Part shown: positions 5,739 to 12,729 of the stretch, in pieces | How the letters are laid out: every line of letters begins with the position of its first letter | How positions within the stretch are numbered: the stretch's first letter is position 1 | NCBI GenBank assembly: GCA_023415515.1 | Contig: JAEZKH010000430.1 | Coordinates: 1-14,958 of the forward strand | Source of the DNA: Actinomycetes bacterium | GTDB lineage: Bacteria; Actinomycetota; Actinomycetes; Mycobacteriales; Mycobacteriaceae | DNA length: 14,958 nt | Direction of reading: 5' to 3' | Notes under the pieces: generated by a model | Databases searched by the model: none | Told to the model about the DNA's origin: nothing | Seen by the model: only the letters and a program-made list of their open reading frames with translations | Made by a program: the position numbers and the translations under genes

Positions 5739-6217
5739 CACTGGATGTTGTATCCCTCGCGCGAGATGTCGAACGATCCGCCATAGACGAAGTCCCAACA
5801 CGACATCCCCGCCTGCGTACTGGTGCATTCGATCGACCCGGAGACGATCTTGTCGCCGTAAGCCAGCGGGCTTCCCGATGTCAGCGCGGTATCACCGGCG
5901 CAGACGAAGTCCGCGGGCTGTCCGACTGTCAGTTGAAGCCCCTGACCCCACCCCGTCATCTCCGAACAACTCGCCGCCCGCGGCGGTGGGCTCCAGTTCC
6001 GCTCGGCGATGTCGCATCGGACGTTGGTGGGTTCGATGTAGCACCCGATGTTGCCGGAAGGCGAGCTGAAGTTCGTCAGCTCCGACACTTCGCGGGTGGT
6101 GACCGGGATGGGACCGATTACACCGGGTGGTGCAGCTGTGGCAACACCCACCGGCAGACCGGCCCCCACCGAACCGGCCACGGCGGCGATACTGAGCAAA
6201 AGTCGACGCGTTCGCAT
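5738..6217 (-). CDS. Secreted six-cysteine protein (DUF6636-like), upstream paralogue
   Basis: This 159-aa product has a classic signal peptide (MRTRRLLLSIAAVAGSVGAG, cleavage near ATAAP). The mature part follows the same plan as its downstream neighbour: SPSGNIGC, VRCDI, NWSPPPRAASC, FVCAGDT, LAYG and two late Cys, six in all. The shared pattern shows a tandem duplication with clear divergence in the N-terminal tail and in the loop before the fifth Cys. Function is unknown; structural disulfides and export are what the sequence supports. It is probably the first gene of a two-gene operon, with about 100 bp between its start and the divergent tRNA-Val(CAC). Confidence 0.82.
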   Translation of the reverse strand: MRTRRLLLSIAAVAGSVGAGLPVGVATAAPPGVIGPIPVTTREVSELTNFSSPSGNIGCYIEPTNVRCDIAERNWSPPPRAASCSEMTGWGQGLQLTVGQPADFVCAGDTALTSGSPLAYGDKIVSGSIECTSTQAGMSCWDFVYGGSFDISREGYNIQ

Positions 6218-6321
6218 GGCGTCACGGTACGTGATGGATGCATCTTTGCTGCGGGAATGCTGGAAGGTGGCTGAGTTCTGTTGATCATGCCGGTGCGTGC
6301 TAACCTTCGACGTCGTTCCCC

Positions 6322-6393
6322 GGTCTCGTAGCTCAGGGGGAGAGCGTCCGCCTCACACGCGGAAGGTCACTGGTTCGATCCCAGTCGGGACCA
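6322..6393 (+). tRNA. tRNA-Val (anticodon CAC)
   Basis: The acceptor GGTCTCG pairs with CGGGACC (one G-U pair), with discriminator A at 6393. The anticodon stem TCCGC/GCGGA encloses CTCACAC, giving anticodon CAC (Val). The T arm CTGGTTCGATCCCAG differs by one base from that of the GAC isoacceptor at 4959-5033. The sequence after the discriminator is CTT, so CCA is added post-transcriptionally. Confidence 0.97.
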
Positions 6394-6926
6394 CTTCTAA
6401 ATGTCGAGTTCAGTGGTGTAGCTGCGTCGATGTTCTTCACCGCGCTGTCGACTGCTGTCTGTTCGAGGCCCTGGTCGGGAGTCAAGGGCATCGCCTCGTA
6501 GATCCGGTCCTCCCATTGGCCCTCGCTATCGGAGTCGCCCTGCGCCTCCCGCATGGCGCTACACGCAGCCTTCTTCACTTGCTTTTCAGCGAATGTCCCG
6601 TCATCGAGTTCGCGAAGAAACTTGTCTAGCCTCTCTTGCACAAAGCTAAATTGCTGCGGAAGGCCGATCCCAGGTACAGACGAGGGGAGCCGCGGCTCGC
6701 CTTCATGCGGTATCGGTATCTCGTTAGGGAGCTTTGGAATTCCCCGGGAAGATGTTCTGCCCCCTGAGCGAATTCCTGGACCTAGGTCATTCCACGCGAT
6801 ATTGCTACCACGATTGAATTCGCTGGTGCGCCAAGAGGTCCCACGCCATCCGATCTGGTGCTCGAGCTCGGCCGCAAGCAGGACAACAGGAACCGCGACT
6901 GCCAGGGTGCCTAGCGGACAACTCCG
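6333..6926 (-). pseudogene. Broken membrane-anchored reading frame running antisense into tRNA-Val
   Basis: One minus-strand frame stays open from 6926 to a stop at 6333. Its upstream part reads as a hydrophobic segment (LGTLAVAVPVVLLAAELEH) followed by a Pro/Gly-rich linker. Its downstream part is protein-like and charged (QERLDKFLRELDDGTFAEKQ, later WEDRIYEAMPLTPDQ). No ATG, GTG or TTG lies in frame until GTG 6641, and an in-frame TGA is at 6929-6927. An ATG at 6930-6928 in the next frame (MTELS) would join the hydrophobic segment after a one-base shift. The last about 20 codons are antisense to the tRNA, so the true C-terminus may have been replaced. Translation from GTG 6641 as a short 102-aa protein is the alternative. 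The family is unknown, and the composition appears less GC-rich than the core genes. Confidence 0.42.
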
Positions 6927-6929
6927 TCA

Positions 6930-6972
6930 TTAGGGACTTTGGTCCCACGCCGATGAGTACCTTCGACCCCTA
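6930..6972 (+). promoter_or_regulatory. Tandem DosR-like boxes upstream of fdxA
   Basis: Box 1 (6930-6949) has the core GGGACTTTGGTCCC, very close to the mycobacterial DosR consensus GGGACTWWAGTCCC. Box 2 (6953-6972) is weaker, with core AGTACCTTCGACCC, matching 12 of 14 core positions of the relaxed consensus. Their centres are 23 bp apart, and box 2 is centred about 44 bp before the predicted start point, where an activator would contact RNA polymerase. FdxA is a known DosR-regulon gene in M. tuberculosis, which supports the reading. Confidence 0.75.
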
Positions 6973-6994
6973 GTGCGCGCCGCCGGCAGTTGCC

Positions 6995-7000
6995 TATGCT
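6995..7000 (+). promoter_or_regulatory. Candidate -10 box of fdxA giving a leaderless mRNA
   Basis: TATGCT ends six bases before the GTG start at 7007, so transcription would begin at or next to the start codon. There is no Shine-Dalgarno upstream. Leaderless GTG starts are common in mycobacteria. Confidence 0.5.
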
Positions 7001-7006
7001 CGCGCC

Positions 7007-7354
7007 GTGACTTACGTAGTGGGGACGGCATGCGTCGATGTGATGGACAAGTCATGCGTCCAAGAATGCCCGGTGGACTGCATCTACGAAGGTGACAGGT
7101 CCCTGTACATCAATCCCGACGAATGCGTGGACTGCGCCGCATGTCAATTCATTTGCCGCGTCGACGCGATCTACTACGAGACCGATCTTCCCGAAGACCA
7201 GCGGCAGCACCTCGCCGACAACGCCGCGTTCTTCTCAGAGACATTGCCGGGACGCGATGCGCCACTCGGCTCACCGGGCGGCGCCACCGCTTTGGGTCGC
7301 GTCGGCGTCGACACCCCGTTCGTCGCCGCCATACCCAGGACTACGAAGAGATAG
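7007..7354 (+). CDS. fdxA: 7Fe ferredoxin FdxA
   Basis: The 115-aa product closely follows mycobacterial FdxA (114 aa in M. tuberculosis), from MTYVVG and CVDVMDKSCVQECPVDCIYEG to the C-terminal LGSPGG and GVDTPFVAAIP. Cysteines fit a 7Fe ferredoxin of the Azotobacter FdI type: C9, C17 and C50 for a [3Fe-4S] cluster; C21, C40, C43 and C46 for a [4Fe-4S] cluster; C25 equals the free Cys of that family. It is a cytoplasmic one-electron carrier, and partners may include cytochromes P450 or redox enzymes used under low oxygen. Two DosR-like boxes and an apparently leaderless promoter precede it, suggesting induction by hypoxia or nitric oxide. It stands alone on its strand, followed by an SDR fossil. 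Confidence 0.95.
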   Translation: MTYVVGTACVDVMDKSCVQECPVDCIYEGDRSLYINPDECVDCAACQFICRVDAIYYETDLPEDQRQHLADNAAFFSETLPGRDAPLGSPGGATALGRVGVDTPFVAAIPRTTKR

Positions 7355-7360
7355 GTTTTC

Positions 7361-7440
7361 GCCCGGCGGTGTGCCGAGGAGATCGCCAACATGGTCGCCT
7401 ATCTGGCGTCGGCGACTACCGGCCGCGCGCTGCGCGCGTC
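7361..7440 (+). pseudogene. C-terminal fossil of a short-chain dehydrogenase
   Basis: Directly after fdxA one plus-strand frame reads AEEIANMVAYLAS followed by ATTGRALR. This matches the usual SDR ending (PEEVANMVAYLASPLSSATTGAALRVDGG-type), with the middle residues missing and the VDGG end lost. There is no start, no Rossmann motif and no active site, so only about 25 codons survive. It lies between the fdxA stop and the end of the convergent permease gene. A chance match is possible but several consecutive conserved positions argue against it. Confidence 0.5.
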
Positions 7441-7447
7441 AGAAGTC

Positions 7448-8893
7448 TCACCGGTGCCCGCCCTCCAACTGCGCCCAGCTTTCCTCGATGGCCCGCTTCT
7501 CGTCTGCGGTGTCCATGCCGCGGCACAGCAGAAAATACAGGCCGCCCGAAACGGCCAGGCCGACCACAAACGAAAAGTCAGCGCCGCCAAGTATTTTAGC
7601 GACGGGCCCGACGAAGAAGCTGACCGAGAAGAACGGGATCATCGCCACGAACCCGACGACATAGGCCAGCACACCTCGCCACGCCCAAGGGCCGTAGATG
7701 CCATTGGGTTTGACGATCTCGGTGATGGCGTACTCGCCGCGCCGGACGAAGTAGAAGTCGGTCAAGTTGACCGCTGTCCACGGGATCAGGAAATACAGCA
7801 TCAGCAACACGAAGCTGTTGAAACTGCCCAGGTACTGCTCCGGTATCAGCAGGGCGATCACCACGGCGATGACACCGACGAGCACGAGTCCAACGATGCG
7901 CAAGGCCCGCGTCGGCTGGATCTCGCGAAATCCGTCCACGGCGCTTGCGCCGGTCAGCATGGCGCCATAGGCGTTCACACCCATGATCGAGATCAGTGCC
8001 ATCACCGAGACCAGGACCGCAATCGTGCCGAAGCCCGGGAAGAGAAGGTCGCCGACCTGCCTGATCGATTCGACGGGATCGGCGTCGGGGATGTAGGAGG
8101 CCAGCAGGGCGCCAAGCGACATCAACCACACCGCCGACGTCGCGGCCCCGGCGTACACCGACGCGATCAGCTTCGGTGCGGGGGCGTCGGCGGGTAGGTA
8201 GCGGGTGTAGTCGGAGACATAGACCGCGTAGCTGATGTTGTAGCCGGCCGCAGCGGAGAACTGCACGAGGAATCCCGCCGCGGTCCAACCCGCCGCCGCT
8301 CCGCTTGCCTGCGCGACTGTCTCGGCCGGCGCGAAATGCACGATCGCCACCACGGTGAGGATCGCGAACACCACCACCAGCAGATAGGTCAACCAGCGCT
8401 GCACAAGATGAAGCAGATCGTGGCCGATCACCGCGATCACGATCGACAGGGCGATCAGCACGGGATACCAGAACAGCTTCGCCTCTGCGAACAGGTTGAT
8501 CCCCTGCGTGGCCAGAATCGTGTCGAACACCAGGAACCCGATGTAGACGAATACCGTTGCCGCAAAAGGCAGAAGCGATCCGCGGCTGCCGAACTGCGCG
8601 CGCGACTGGATCATCTGCGGCAATCCCATGCGCGGACCCTGATTCGCGTGGAACGCCATGAAGAACGTCCCGAAGCAGGCTCCCAGCGTTGCCGCCAGCA
8701 CGCTGTACCAGATGCTCAGACCCATCGATGGGCCGATGAATCCGACCACCATCGTCGGCAGCACGAAGTTCCCGGTGAACCAGAACGGCCCCTGATGCCA
8801 CACCTTGCCGTGCCGCTCAGAGAGGGGCACGTAGTCGATGGAACGGTGCTCGATGAGCCCGCCATCGGCGGACGTGGATCCAGAATCGGTCAT
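7448..8893 (-). CDS. NCS1-family nucleobase permease (cytosine/purine/allantoin type)
   Basis: The 481-aa product is a polytopic membrane protein with about twelve hydrophobic segments. NCS1 features include the N-terminal HGKVWHQGPFWFTGNFVLPT around the first helix, GPRMGLPQMIQSRAQFG in the region after helix 2, YNISYAVYVSDYTRYLP in the middle, and NSFVLLMLYFLIPWTAVNLTD with DFYFVRRGEY toward the end. NCS1 carriers import cytosine, purines, hydantoins, allantoin or thiamine-like compounds with protons or sodium; the exact substrate cannot be read here. The start is ATG 8893, and a 7-bp palindrome lies 23 bp upstream. No nucleobase-degrading enzyme is adjacent in the window, so it may serve salvage. 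The C-terminus is a charged cytoplasmic tail (DEKRAIEESWAQLEGGHR). Confidence 0.9.
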   Translation of the reverse strand: MTDSGSTSADGGLIEHRSIDYVPLSERHGKVWHQGPFWFTGNFVLPTMVVGFIGPSMGLSIWYSVLAATLGACFGTFFMAFHANQGPRMGLPQMIQSRAQFGSRGSLLPFAATVFVYIGFLVFDTILATQGINLFAEAKLFWYPVLIALSIVIAVIGHDLLHLVQRWLTYLLVVVFAILTVVAIVHFAPAETVAQASGAAAGWTAAGFLVQFSAAAGYNISYAVYVSDYTRYLPADAPAPKLIASVYAGAATSAVWLMSLGALLASYIPDADPVESIRQVGDLLFPGFGTIAVLVSVMALISIMGVNAYGAMLTGASAVDGFREIQPTRALRIVGLVLVGVIAVVIALLIPEQYLGSFNSFVLLMLYFLIPWTAVNLTDFYFVRRGEYAITEIVKPNGIYGPWAWRGVLAYVVGFVAMIPFFSVSFFVGPVAKILGGADFSFVVGLAVSGGLYFLLCRGMDTADEKRAIEESWAQLEGGHR

Positions 8894-8915
8894 CGCAACT
8901 CCCTAAAGCGACGTG

Positions 8916-8932
8916 CTCTGCGGCTCGCAGAG
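8916..8932. promoter_or_regulatory. Palindrome upstream of the permease, possible operator
   Basis: CTCTGCG (8916-8922) and CGCAGAG (8926-8932) form a perfect inverted repeat with a 3-bp spacer, 23 bp before the permease start. Its size and position suit a repressor site or a leader hairpin. No regulator gene is adjacent. Confidence 0.4.
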
Positions 8933-8977
8933 TGGGCTCGGCCACTATCGAACGCCCGCGCCGTCGTCGCCATAGCC

Positions 8978-9010
8978 AAAACGTCCAGACCCGCGACGCG
9001 GCCTGGACGT
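8978..9010 (-). terminator. Intrinsic-type terminator after the cutinase gene
   Basis: On the minus strand ACGTCCAG (9010-9003) pairs perfectly with CTGGACGT (8988-8981). The loop contains an inner CCGCG/CGCGG stem, and TTT follows at 8980-8978. It starts 18 bp after the cutinase stop. The T-run is short but typical for GC-rich actinobacteria. Confidence 0.65.
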
Positions 9011-9027
9011 CCTGTCGAAGCCGCGGG

Positions 9028-9750
9028 TTACGTGGTCAGCGCCCGGACTGCGTAGTCGGCCGCCTGATCTGCCGCTCCGTTGGTCTTGTAGGCGCTGTGC
9101 GCCGAGCGGTCCATGCCGCCGGGAAAGCAGACGGGGTCGCCCGGATTGCACAGTTCGAGCGTCTTGGACGCGAACAGATGCCCGATGGTGATGGGCGGTG
9201 CGTCGTGGGCGACGAGGTTCAAGAACCCGTCGGACGGCGTGCCGAACAACACCACCGCCGCGACATGGGAAGCGACCGCGGGTGGCACCGTCCCGCTGAC
9301 GCCGTCGGGCAGCGCGACCCCTGCGGGCAGCGTGTCTGTCGTGGTGTAGCCGGCGACGGCGGCGCCCTGCGAGTAGCCACCGAGCACGATCTTGGTGTTC
9401 GCACACGACGCGGCGATCGCCTCAATCTTGTTTGCGGCGTCGGAAATTCCGCTGGTGGCGGCTTGGAAGTCCAGCGATGCGGGGTAATTCACCCCGTACG
9501 CGTCGACCGTCTTGCCGCCGAGTCGGGCGTCGAGGGCGTCGATGAACGCCTGACCGGTCGCACCGACGCCGGGCGCCTCAAATGTTCCGCGAGCGAACAC
9601 CACCTCGACGTCCGAACAGGAAGAGTCCTCGGCGGCGGCGGCGATCCCGGAGACGTGCGGGCCCATCAGTGCCGACAGGGCGACGGCGACGGCTCCCAGA
9701 ACGCGCAGTGGCCGAGGAGTGTGTGTGGCAACGGATCGGATGCTGCGCAT
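9028..9750 (-). CDS. Secreted cutinase-family serine esterase
   Basis: The 240-aa preprotein has a signal peptide ending near GIAAAAEDS (about residue 41). The mature domain is a cutinase alpha/beta hydrolase: VVFARGTFEAPGVG near the oxyanion region, nucleophile motif GGYSQGA (S127), aspartate in GDPVCFPGG (D205) and histidine in RSAHSAY (H218). Cysteine pairs C45/C116 and C201/C208 match the two conserved disulfides. Mycobacterial cutinase-like proteins act as esterases, lipases or phospholipases on host or environmental lipids rather than only on cutin. It is monocistronic, has its own terminator downstream, and its start is divergent from the SDR gene with a 94-bp gap. Confidence 0.93.
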   Translation of the reverse strand: MRSIRSVATHTPRPLRVLGAVAVALSALMGPHVSGIAAAAEDSSCSDVEVVFARGTFEAPGVGATGQAFIDALDARLGGKTVDAYGVNYPASLDFQAATSGISDAANKIEAIAASCANTKIVLGGYSQGAAVAGYTTTDTLPAGVALPDGVSGTVPPAVASHVAAVVLFGTPSDGFLNLVAHDAPPITIGHLFASKTLELCNPGDPVCFPGGMDRSAHSAYKTNGAADQAADYAVRALTT

Positions 9751-9844
9751 TTCGGCTCTTTTCGCTCGGTATCAGTCCTTCAAACGAAGAGAACTCGCCG
9801 ACTGCGCGAATTAATTCCACGGGGTTGCTCAGCGCGCGGCTAGT

Positions 9845-10648
9845 GTGAGCGCCGTGACCGAGCTGGGTGGCGACCGGGCGCGTTCGCGCACCTTCGTCGT
9901 GACGGGCGTCTCGTCGGGCATCGGCCTGGCTACCGCGCAGCGATTGCTCGCCGAAGGCGGCAACGTCGTCGGAGCGGATCTGGCAGCGCCTCCCGACCTC
10001 GGCGAGCGCTTCACGTTCGTGGCCGCCGACGTGTCGGACGAAGCTGCGGTCAGCGGCGTTTTCGCTGCCGTTCCCGGGCGTCTCGACGGGGTGGTCCACG
10101 CCGCCGGGATCGCCAGCGGCGGGCCGGTGCACCTGCTCGACAAGGCGGAGTGGGACCGGGTGATCGCGATCAACCTCACCGGGACGTTCCTGGTGGCCAA
10201 GGCCGCACTGGGGCGGATGATCGAACAACCCCGGGTCGGCGGTGAGCGCGGCTCGCTGGTCACGCTCGCCAGCGTCGAGGGCCTCGAGGGCACCGCAGGC
10301 GGCAGCGGCTACAACGCCGCCAAGGGCGGCGTGGTGTTGCTGACCAAGAACATCGCGCTCGACTACGGGCCCAGCGGAATCCGCGCCAACGCCATCTGCC
10401 CGGGTTTCATCTCAACCCCGATGCTGGACAACGTCTTCAGCATCGACGGAATGCAGGGCCCGCTGGCGTCGATCACCGAGGAGCACGCCCTGCAACGGCT
10501 CGGCCGTCCCGAGGAGATCGCCGCCATGGCCGCCTTCTTGGTGTCGCCGGACGCATCCTTCGTCAGCGGCCAGGCAATCGCCGTCGACGGCGGCTACACC
10601 GCGGGCCGCGACCACGGGGTCGTTGCGCTCTTCGGTTTCCCCACCTGA
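9845..10648 (+). CDS. Classical short-chain dehydrogenase/reductase
   Basis: The 267-aa enzyme has the NAD(P)-binding motif TGVSSGIG (residues 20-27), an acidic residue after beta-2 (D45 in GADLAAP) that favours NAD(H), HAAG (85-88) in place of NNAG, N110, and the catalytic S143, Y156 and K160 (YNAAK). CPGFISTPM and GRPEEIAAMAAFLVSPDASFVSGQAIAVDGGY are the standard substrate-side and C-terminal segments. It is a cytosolic oxidoreductase whose substrate cannot be read. Start GTG 9845 is used; GTG 9854 is an alternative three codons in. Its stop (TGA 10646-10648) touches the stop of the convergent DUF4333-type gene with no base between them. Confidence 0.93.
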   Translation: MSAVTELGGDRARSRTFVVTGVSSGIGLATAQRLLAEGGNVVGADLAAPPDLGERFTFVAADVSDEAAVSGVFAAVPGRLDGVVHAAGIASGGPVHLLDKAEWDRVIAINLTGTFLVAKAALGRMIEQPRVGGERGSLVTLASVEGLEGTAGGSGYNAAKGGVVLLTKNIALDYGPSGIRANAICPGFISTPMLDNVFSIDGMQGPLASITEEHALQRLGRPEEIAAMAAFLVSPDASFVSGQAIAVDGGYTAGRDHGVVALFGFPT

Positions 10649-11254
10649 CTACCGAGGGCGGTCTACCGCGTAAGTACCCTCATCGTCCTGGAATACCACG
10701 AGCACTCGCCGTTTCCGGCCGTCGACGAGGACGTCGCATGCGAATGAGCCGCCCTTCCTGACCTCGGGGTCTCGTCCGTCGTTGCACACGACGTCGGAGA
10801 CGTTGGTCGCGCTGTATCCCTCGTCGGGGTCGAGGAGAATCCGCTGCACGCCGGCCTCGGCCTTGGCCACATCGAGTGCCTTGCCCCCAAGCGCGTCGAA
10901 TCCCGACAGCCCCACCATGAGCACGACCGCTGCGACGGCGATCGCCAAGACGCCGATGGCGCCCAACAGCGCGACGTTTCCGCGTTTTCGTGCCGGCGCC
11001 GCTTTCACGTGCCGGTTCTTGGCAGGCCTGGCCGACCTTCGGCGCGGCGGCGTATCCCGCTGCGGTCGCGGGGAAGCCGAGCGCTCGGGTGGGGCGGGCA
11101 TGCGGGGCGGCGGGGGTGCAGGCACCCGCTTATTAGCGTTCTTCCACCACGGCTCTTCGGCGGGCGGAGGCTCGAATCCGCGGGGTGATCGCAGCGGCAC
11201 CTCGACGGTCTTGTCCTCATCATGCCTCGGGTGGCGGGGATCCCGCGGTCCGCT
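10649..11254 (-). CDS. Single-pass membrane protein with DUF4333-type extracellular domain
   Basis: GTG 11254 is preferred (201 aa): it follows a GAGAG site and lies 16 bp after the peptidase stop, whereas longer forms would run back into that gene. The first about 90 residues are cytoplasmic, rich in Pro and Arg (PAPPPPRMPAPPERS and PPRRRSARP), and probably disordered. One transmembrane helix (LLGAIGVLAIAVAAVVLMVG) follows at about residues 94-115. The outside part carries two cysteines in VVCNDGRDPE and GGSFACDVLVDG and ends AVDRPR, the pattern of DUF4333. Function is unknown; such domains are common in mycobacterial envelope proteins. It is the last gene of the kinase-peptidase run, and the cytoplasmic tail contains a few Thr and Ser residues that could be kinase targets (inference). 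Confidence 0.8.
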   Translation of the reverse strand, partial: SGPRDPRHPRHDEDKTVEVPLRSPRGFEPPPAEEPWWKNANKRVPAPPPPRMPAPPERSASPRPQRDTPPRRRSARPAKNRHVKAAPARKRGNVALLGAIGVLAIAVAAVVLMVGLSGFDALGGKALDVAKAEAGVQRILLDPDEGYSATNVSDVVCNDGRDPEVRKGGSFACDVLVDGRKRRVLVVFQDDEGTYAVDRPR

Positions 11255-11270
11255 CACATCGCTGATTCTC

Positions 11271-12710
11271 TCAGGCAAATCGCCGGTAACAACCGTCGGC
11301 ATCGCCGAGCAGTCCGGTGCGGAACGCGAGGATCCGGGTGAAGCCCGACGGAACCGGAGTTCCATTGACGTCGGTGGCTACCGCACCGTTGGTCAGCAGA
11401 CCTGACACCGCTTCGTCGAGATCACCCGCTCCGAGAATCAGCTGATTGCCCGACGGCCCTTCTATCGGATCGGCCATCCTGCGTTGCGCGACCCCGGTCA
11501 GGCATGCGGTCCGCATCGCCGCCACCGGCGTATTGAGCGGCAGTCCTCGTTCATGTTGCAGCGCAAGCACATAGCGTGACGTCACCATTGACAGCGCGGT
11601 GTTGTCGCCCTGCAGCAGCACGAAGTCGCGTTCGTCGGCCGGGGCGCCGACCTGACGCAACGTCGGCATGTCGACGGCGATCGTGTTGGTGTCGGGGCAG
11701 TAGACGACGGGTCGTTGTTGGTTCGCCGAGCAGTCGTCGCCGTCGGCCGCGAGGGTCGGCGGGTTCGCCGGAGTGAATATCTCGTTCAACAGCTCGATCA
11801 GTGTCGACAGCGTCTGATCGTCGATGGCGATGTCGCTCTGTGGGCTCGCCGGATCGAACAGCGACGGCGGCAGGTTGCCGCGCCGCTGCGCTATTTCCGC
11901 GGAATCCATTGCGGCGCAACCGTCGGCGCCGACGTCGAAGCCGGTCTGGAACGCGCTGACCCGGTCGAGCGCGGTGCCGTGCGATGGCGGATCGAGCATC
12001 AGCGTGTCGAACGTGGAGACCGGGTCTCGCCCGGCGATCGCGCCTGCCATCACCTGGTCGAGCGCACGGCTGGTGTTGAGACTGAATCGCGGCGAGTGTC
12101 CCTCGGCCACCCAGCGCATGTACACACCGGCAAGGCAGTCGGCCTGCTGTTCGCGCACCAGGATCGACGAACTCTGTTCGCCGGCCAGCCCAGCCCGCCA
12201 CTGCAACGCGTGCCCGTACTCGTGGGCGAGCAACCCGTTGATCTCCATGTCGCCGAAGAACTCCTTGGCGACGGGCATCAGGTTGACGCGGTCCCAGGCG
12301 ATCAGGTCATCAGGAGCGCAGTAGAGCGCGTTGTAGTCGAAGGCTGCCGCCTGCTCGCCGCAGACGGTGTCGGCCCGTCTCGGATCGACCGATACCAGCC
12401 GCGACACCGGAGCGAATGTGCCTGCGAACGCATCCGAATAGTGCTGCGACCAGAAGTCCTCGATGTCCTCGATGGCCAGCAGGGCCGCGCGGTCGATCTC
12501 CCCGTCGTCGGTGTTGTCGACGCGGCCGGTCGCCGCAGGCAGGGCCACGGTGGGCCCGCTGGGGCCATCGGAGGTCGGCAATCCCGCCACCCGGTAGGGG
12601 TCATAGCGCATGGACACCGCACGACCGTCGACCGCAGTGGCCTGACCGCATCCCGCGACGAGTATCGCCCCGCACAAAGCGGCGATGCCTGGCCGAATGA
12701 ACGCGATCAC
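11271..12710 (-). CDS. Lipoprotein zinc metallopeptidase (HExxH, YpfJ-like)
   Basis: The 479-aa product starts at GTG 12710 with a lipoprotein signal: the lipobox LVAGC places the lipidated Cys at residue 21. A metallopeptidase core follows, with HEYGH (H163, E164, H167) and REQQADC (E187, D191) about 20 residues later, as in the neutral zinc metallopeptidase YpfJ family. VCGEQAAAFDYNALYCAPDD upstream of the HExxH resembles the Cys-containing strand of that family. The C-terminal half (about 250-479) is an extension with additional Cys and DERDFVLLQGDNTALSM, of unknown role. It is expected on the outer face of the plasma membrane. It starts 19 bp after the kinase stop and is followed 16 bp later by the DUF4333-type gene, so it likely acts in the same envelope process. 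Confidence 0.85.
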   Translation of the reverse strand: MIAFIRPGIAALCGAILVAGCGQATAVDGRAVSMRYDPYRVAGLPTSDGPSGPTVALPAATGRVDNTDDGEIDRAALLAIEDIEDFWSQHYSDAFAGTFAPVSRLVSVDPRRADTVCGEQAAAFDYNALYCAPDDLIAWDRVNLMPVAKEFFGDMEINGLLAHEYGHALQWRAGLAGEQSSSILVREQQADCLAGVYMRWVAEGHSPRFSLNTSRALDQVMAGAIAGRDPVSTFDTLMLDPPSHGTALDRVSAFQTGFDVGADGCAAMDSAEIAQRRGNLPPSLFDPASPQSDIAIDDQTLSTLIELLNEIFTPANPPTLAADGDDCSANQQRPVVYCPDTNTIAVDMPTLRQVGAPADERDFVLLQGDNTALSMVTSRYVLALQHERGLPLNTPVAAMRTACLTGVAQRRMADPIEGPSGNQLILGAGDLDEAVSGLLTNGAVATDVNGTPVPSGFTRILAFRTGLLGDADGCYRRFA

Positions 12711-12729
12711 ATCGCGACGGTACCGGGTG

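Noticed and set aside
5739..5828. Earlier start for the downstream six-Cys protein
   Set aside because: It lies inside the upstream paralogue and would bury the signal peptide; the TGATG overlap fits better.
7391..8197. 268-codon plus-strand frame over the permease
   Set aside because: Only its first about 15 codons resemble protein (the SDR fossil); the rest is the complement of the permease and is His/Gln/Arg-rich.
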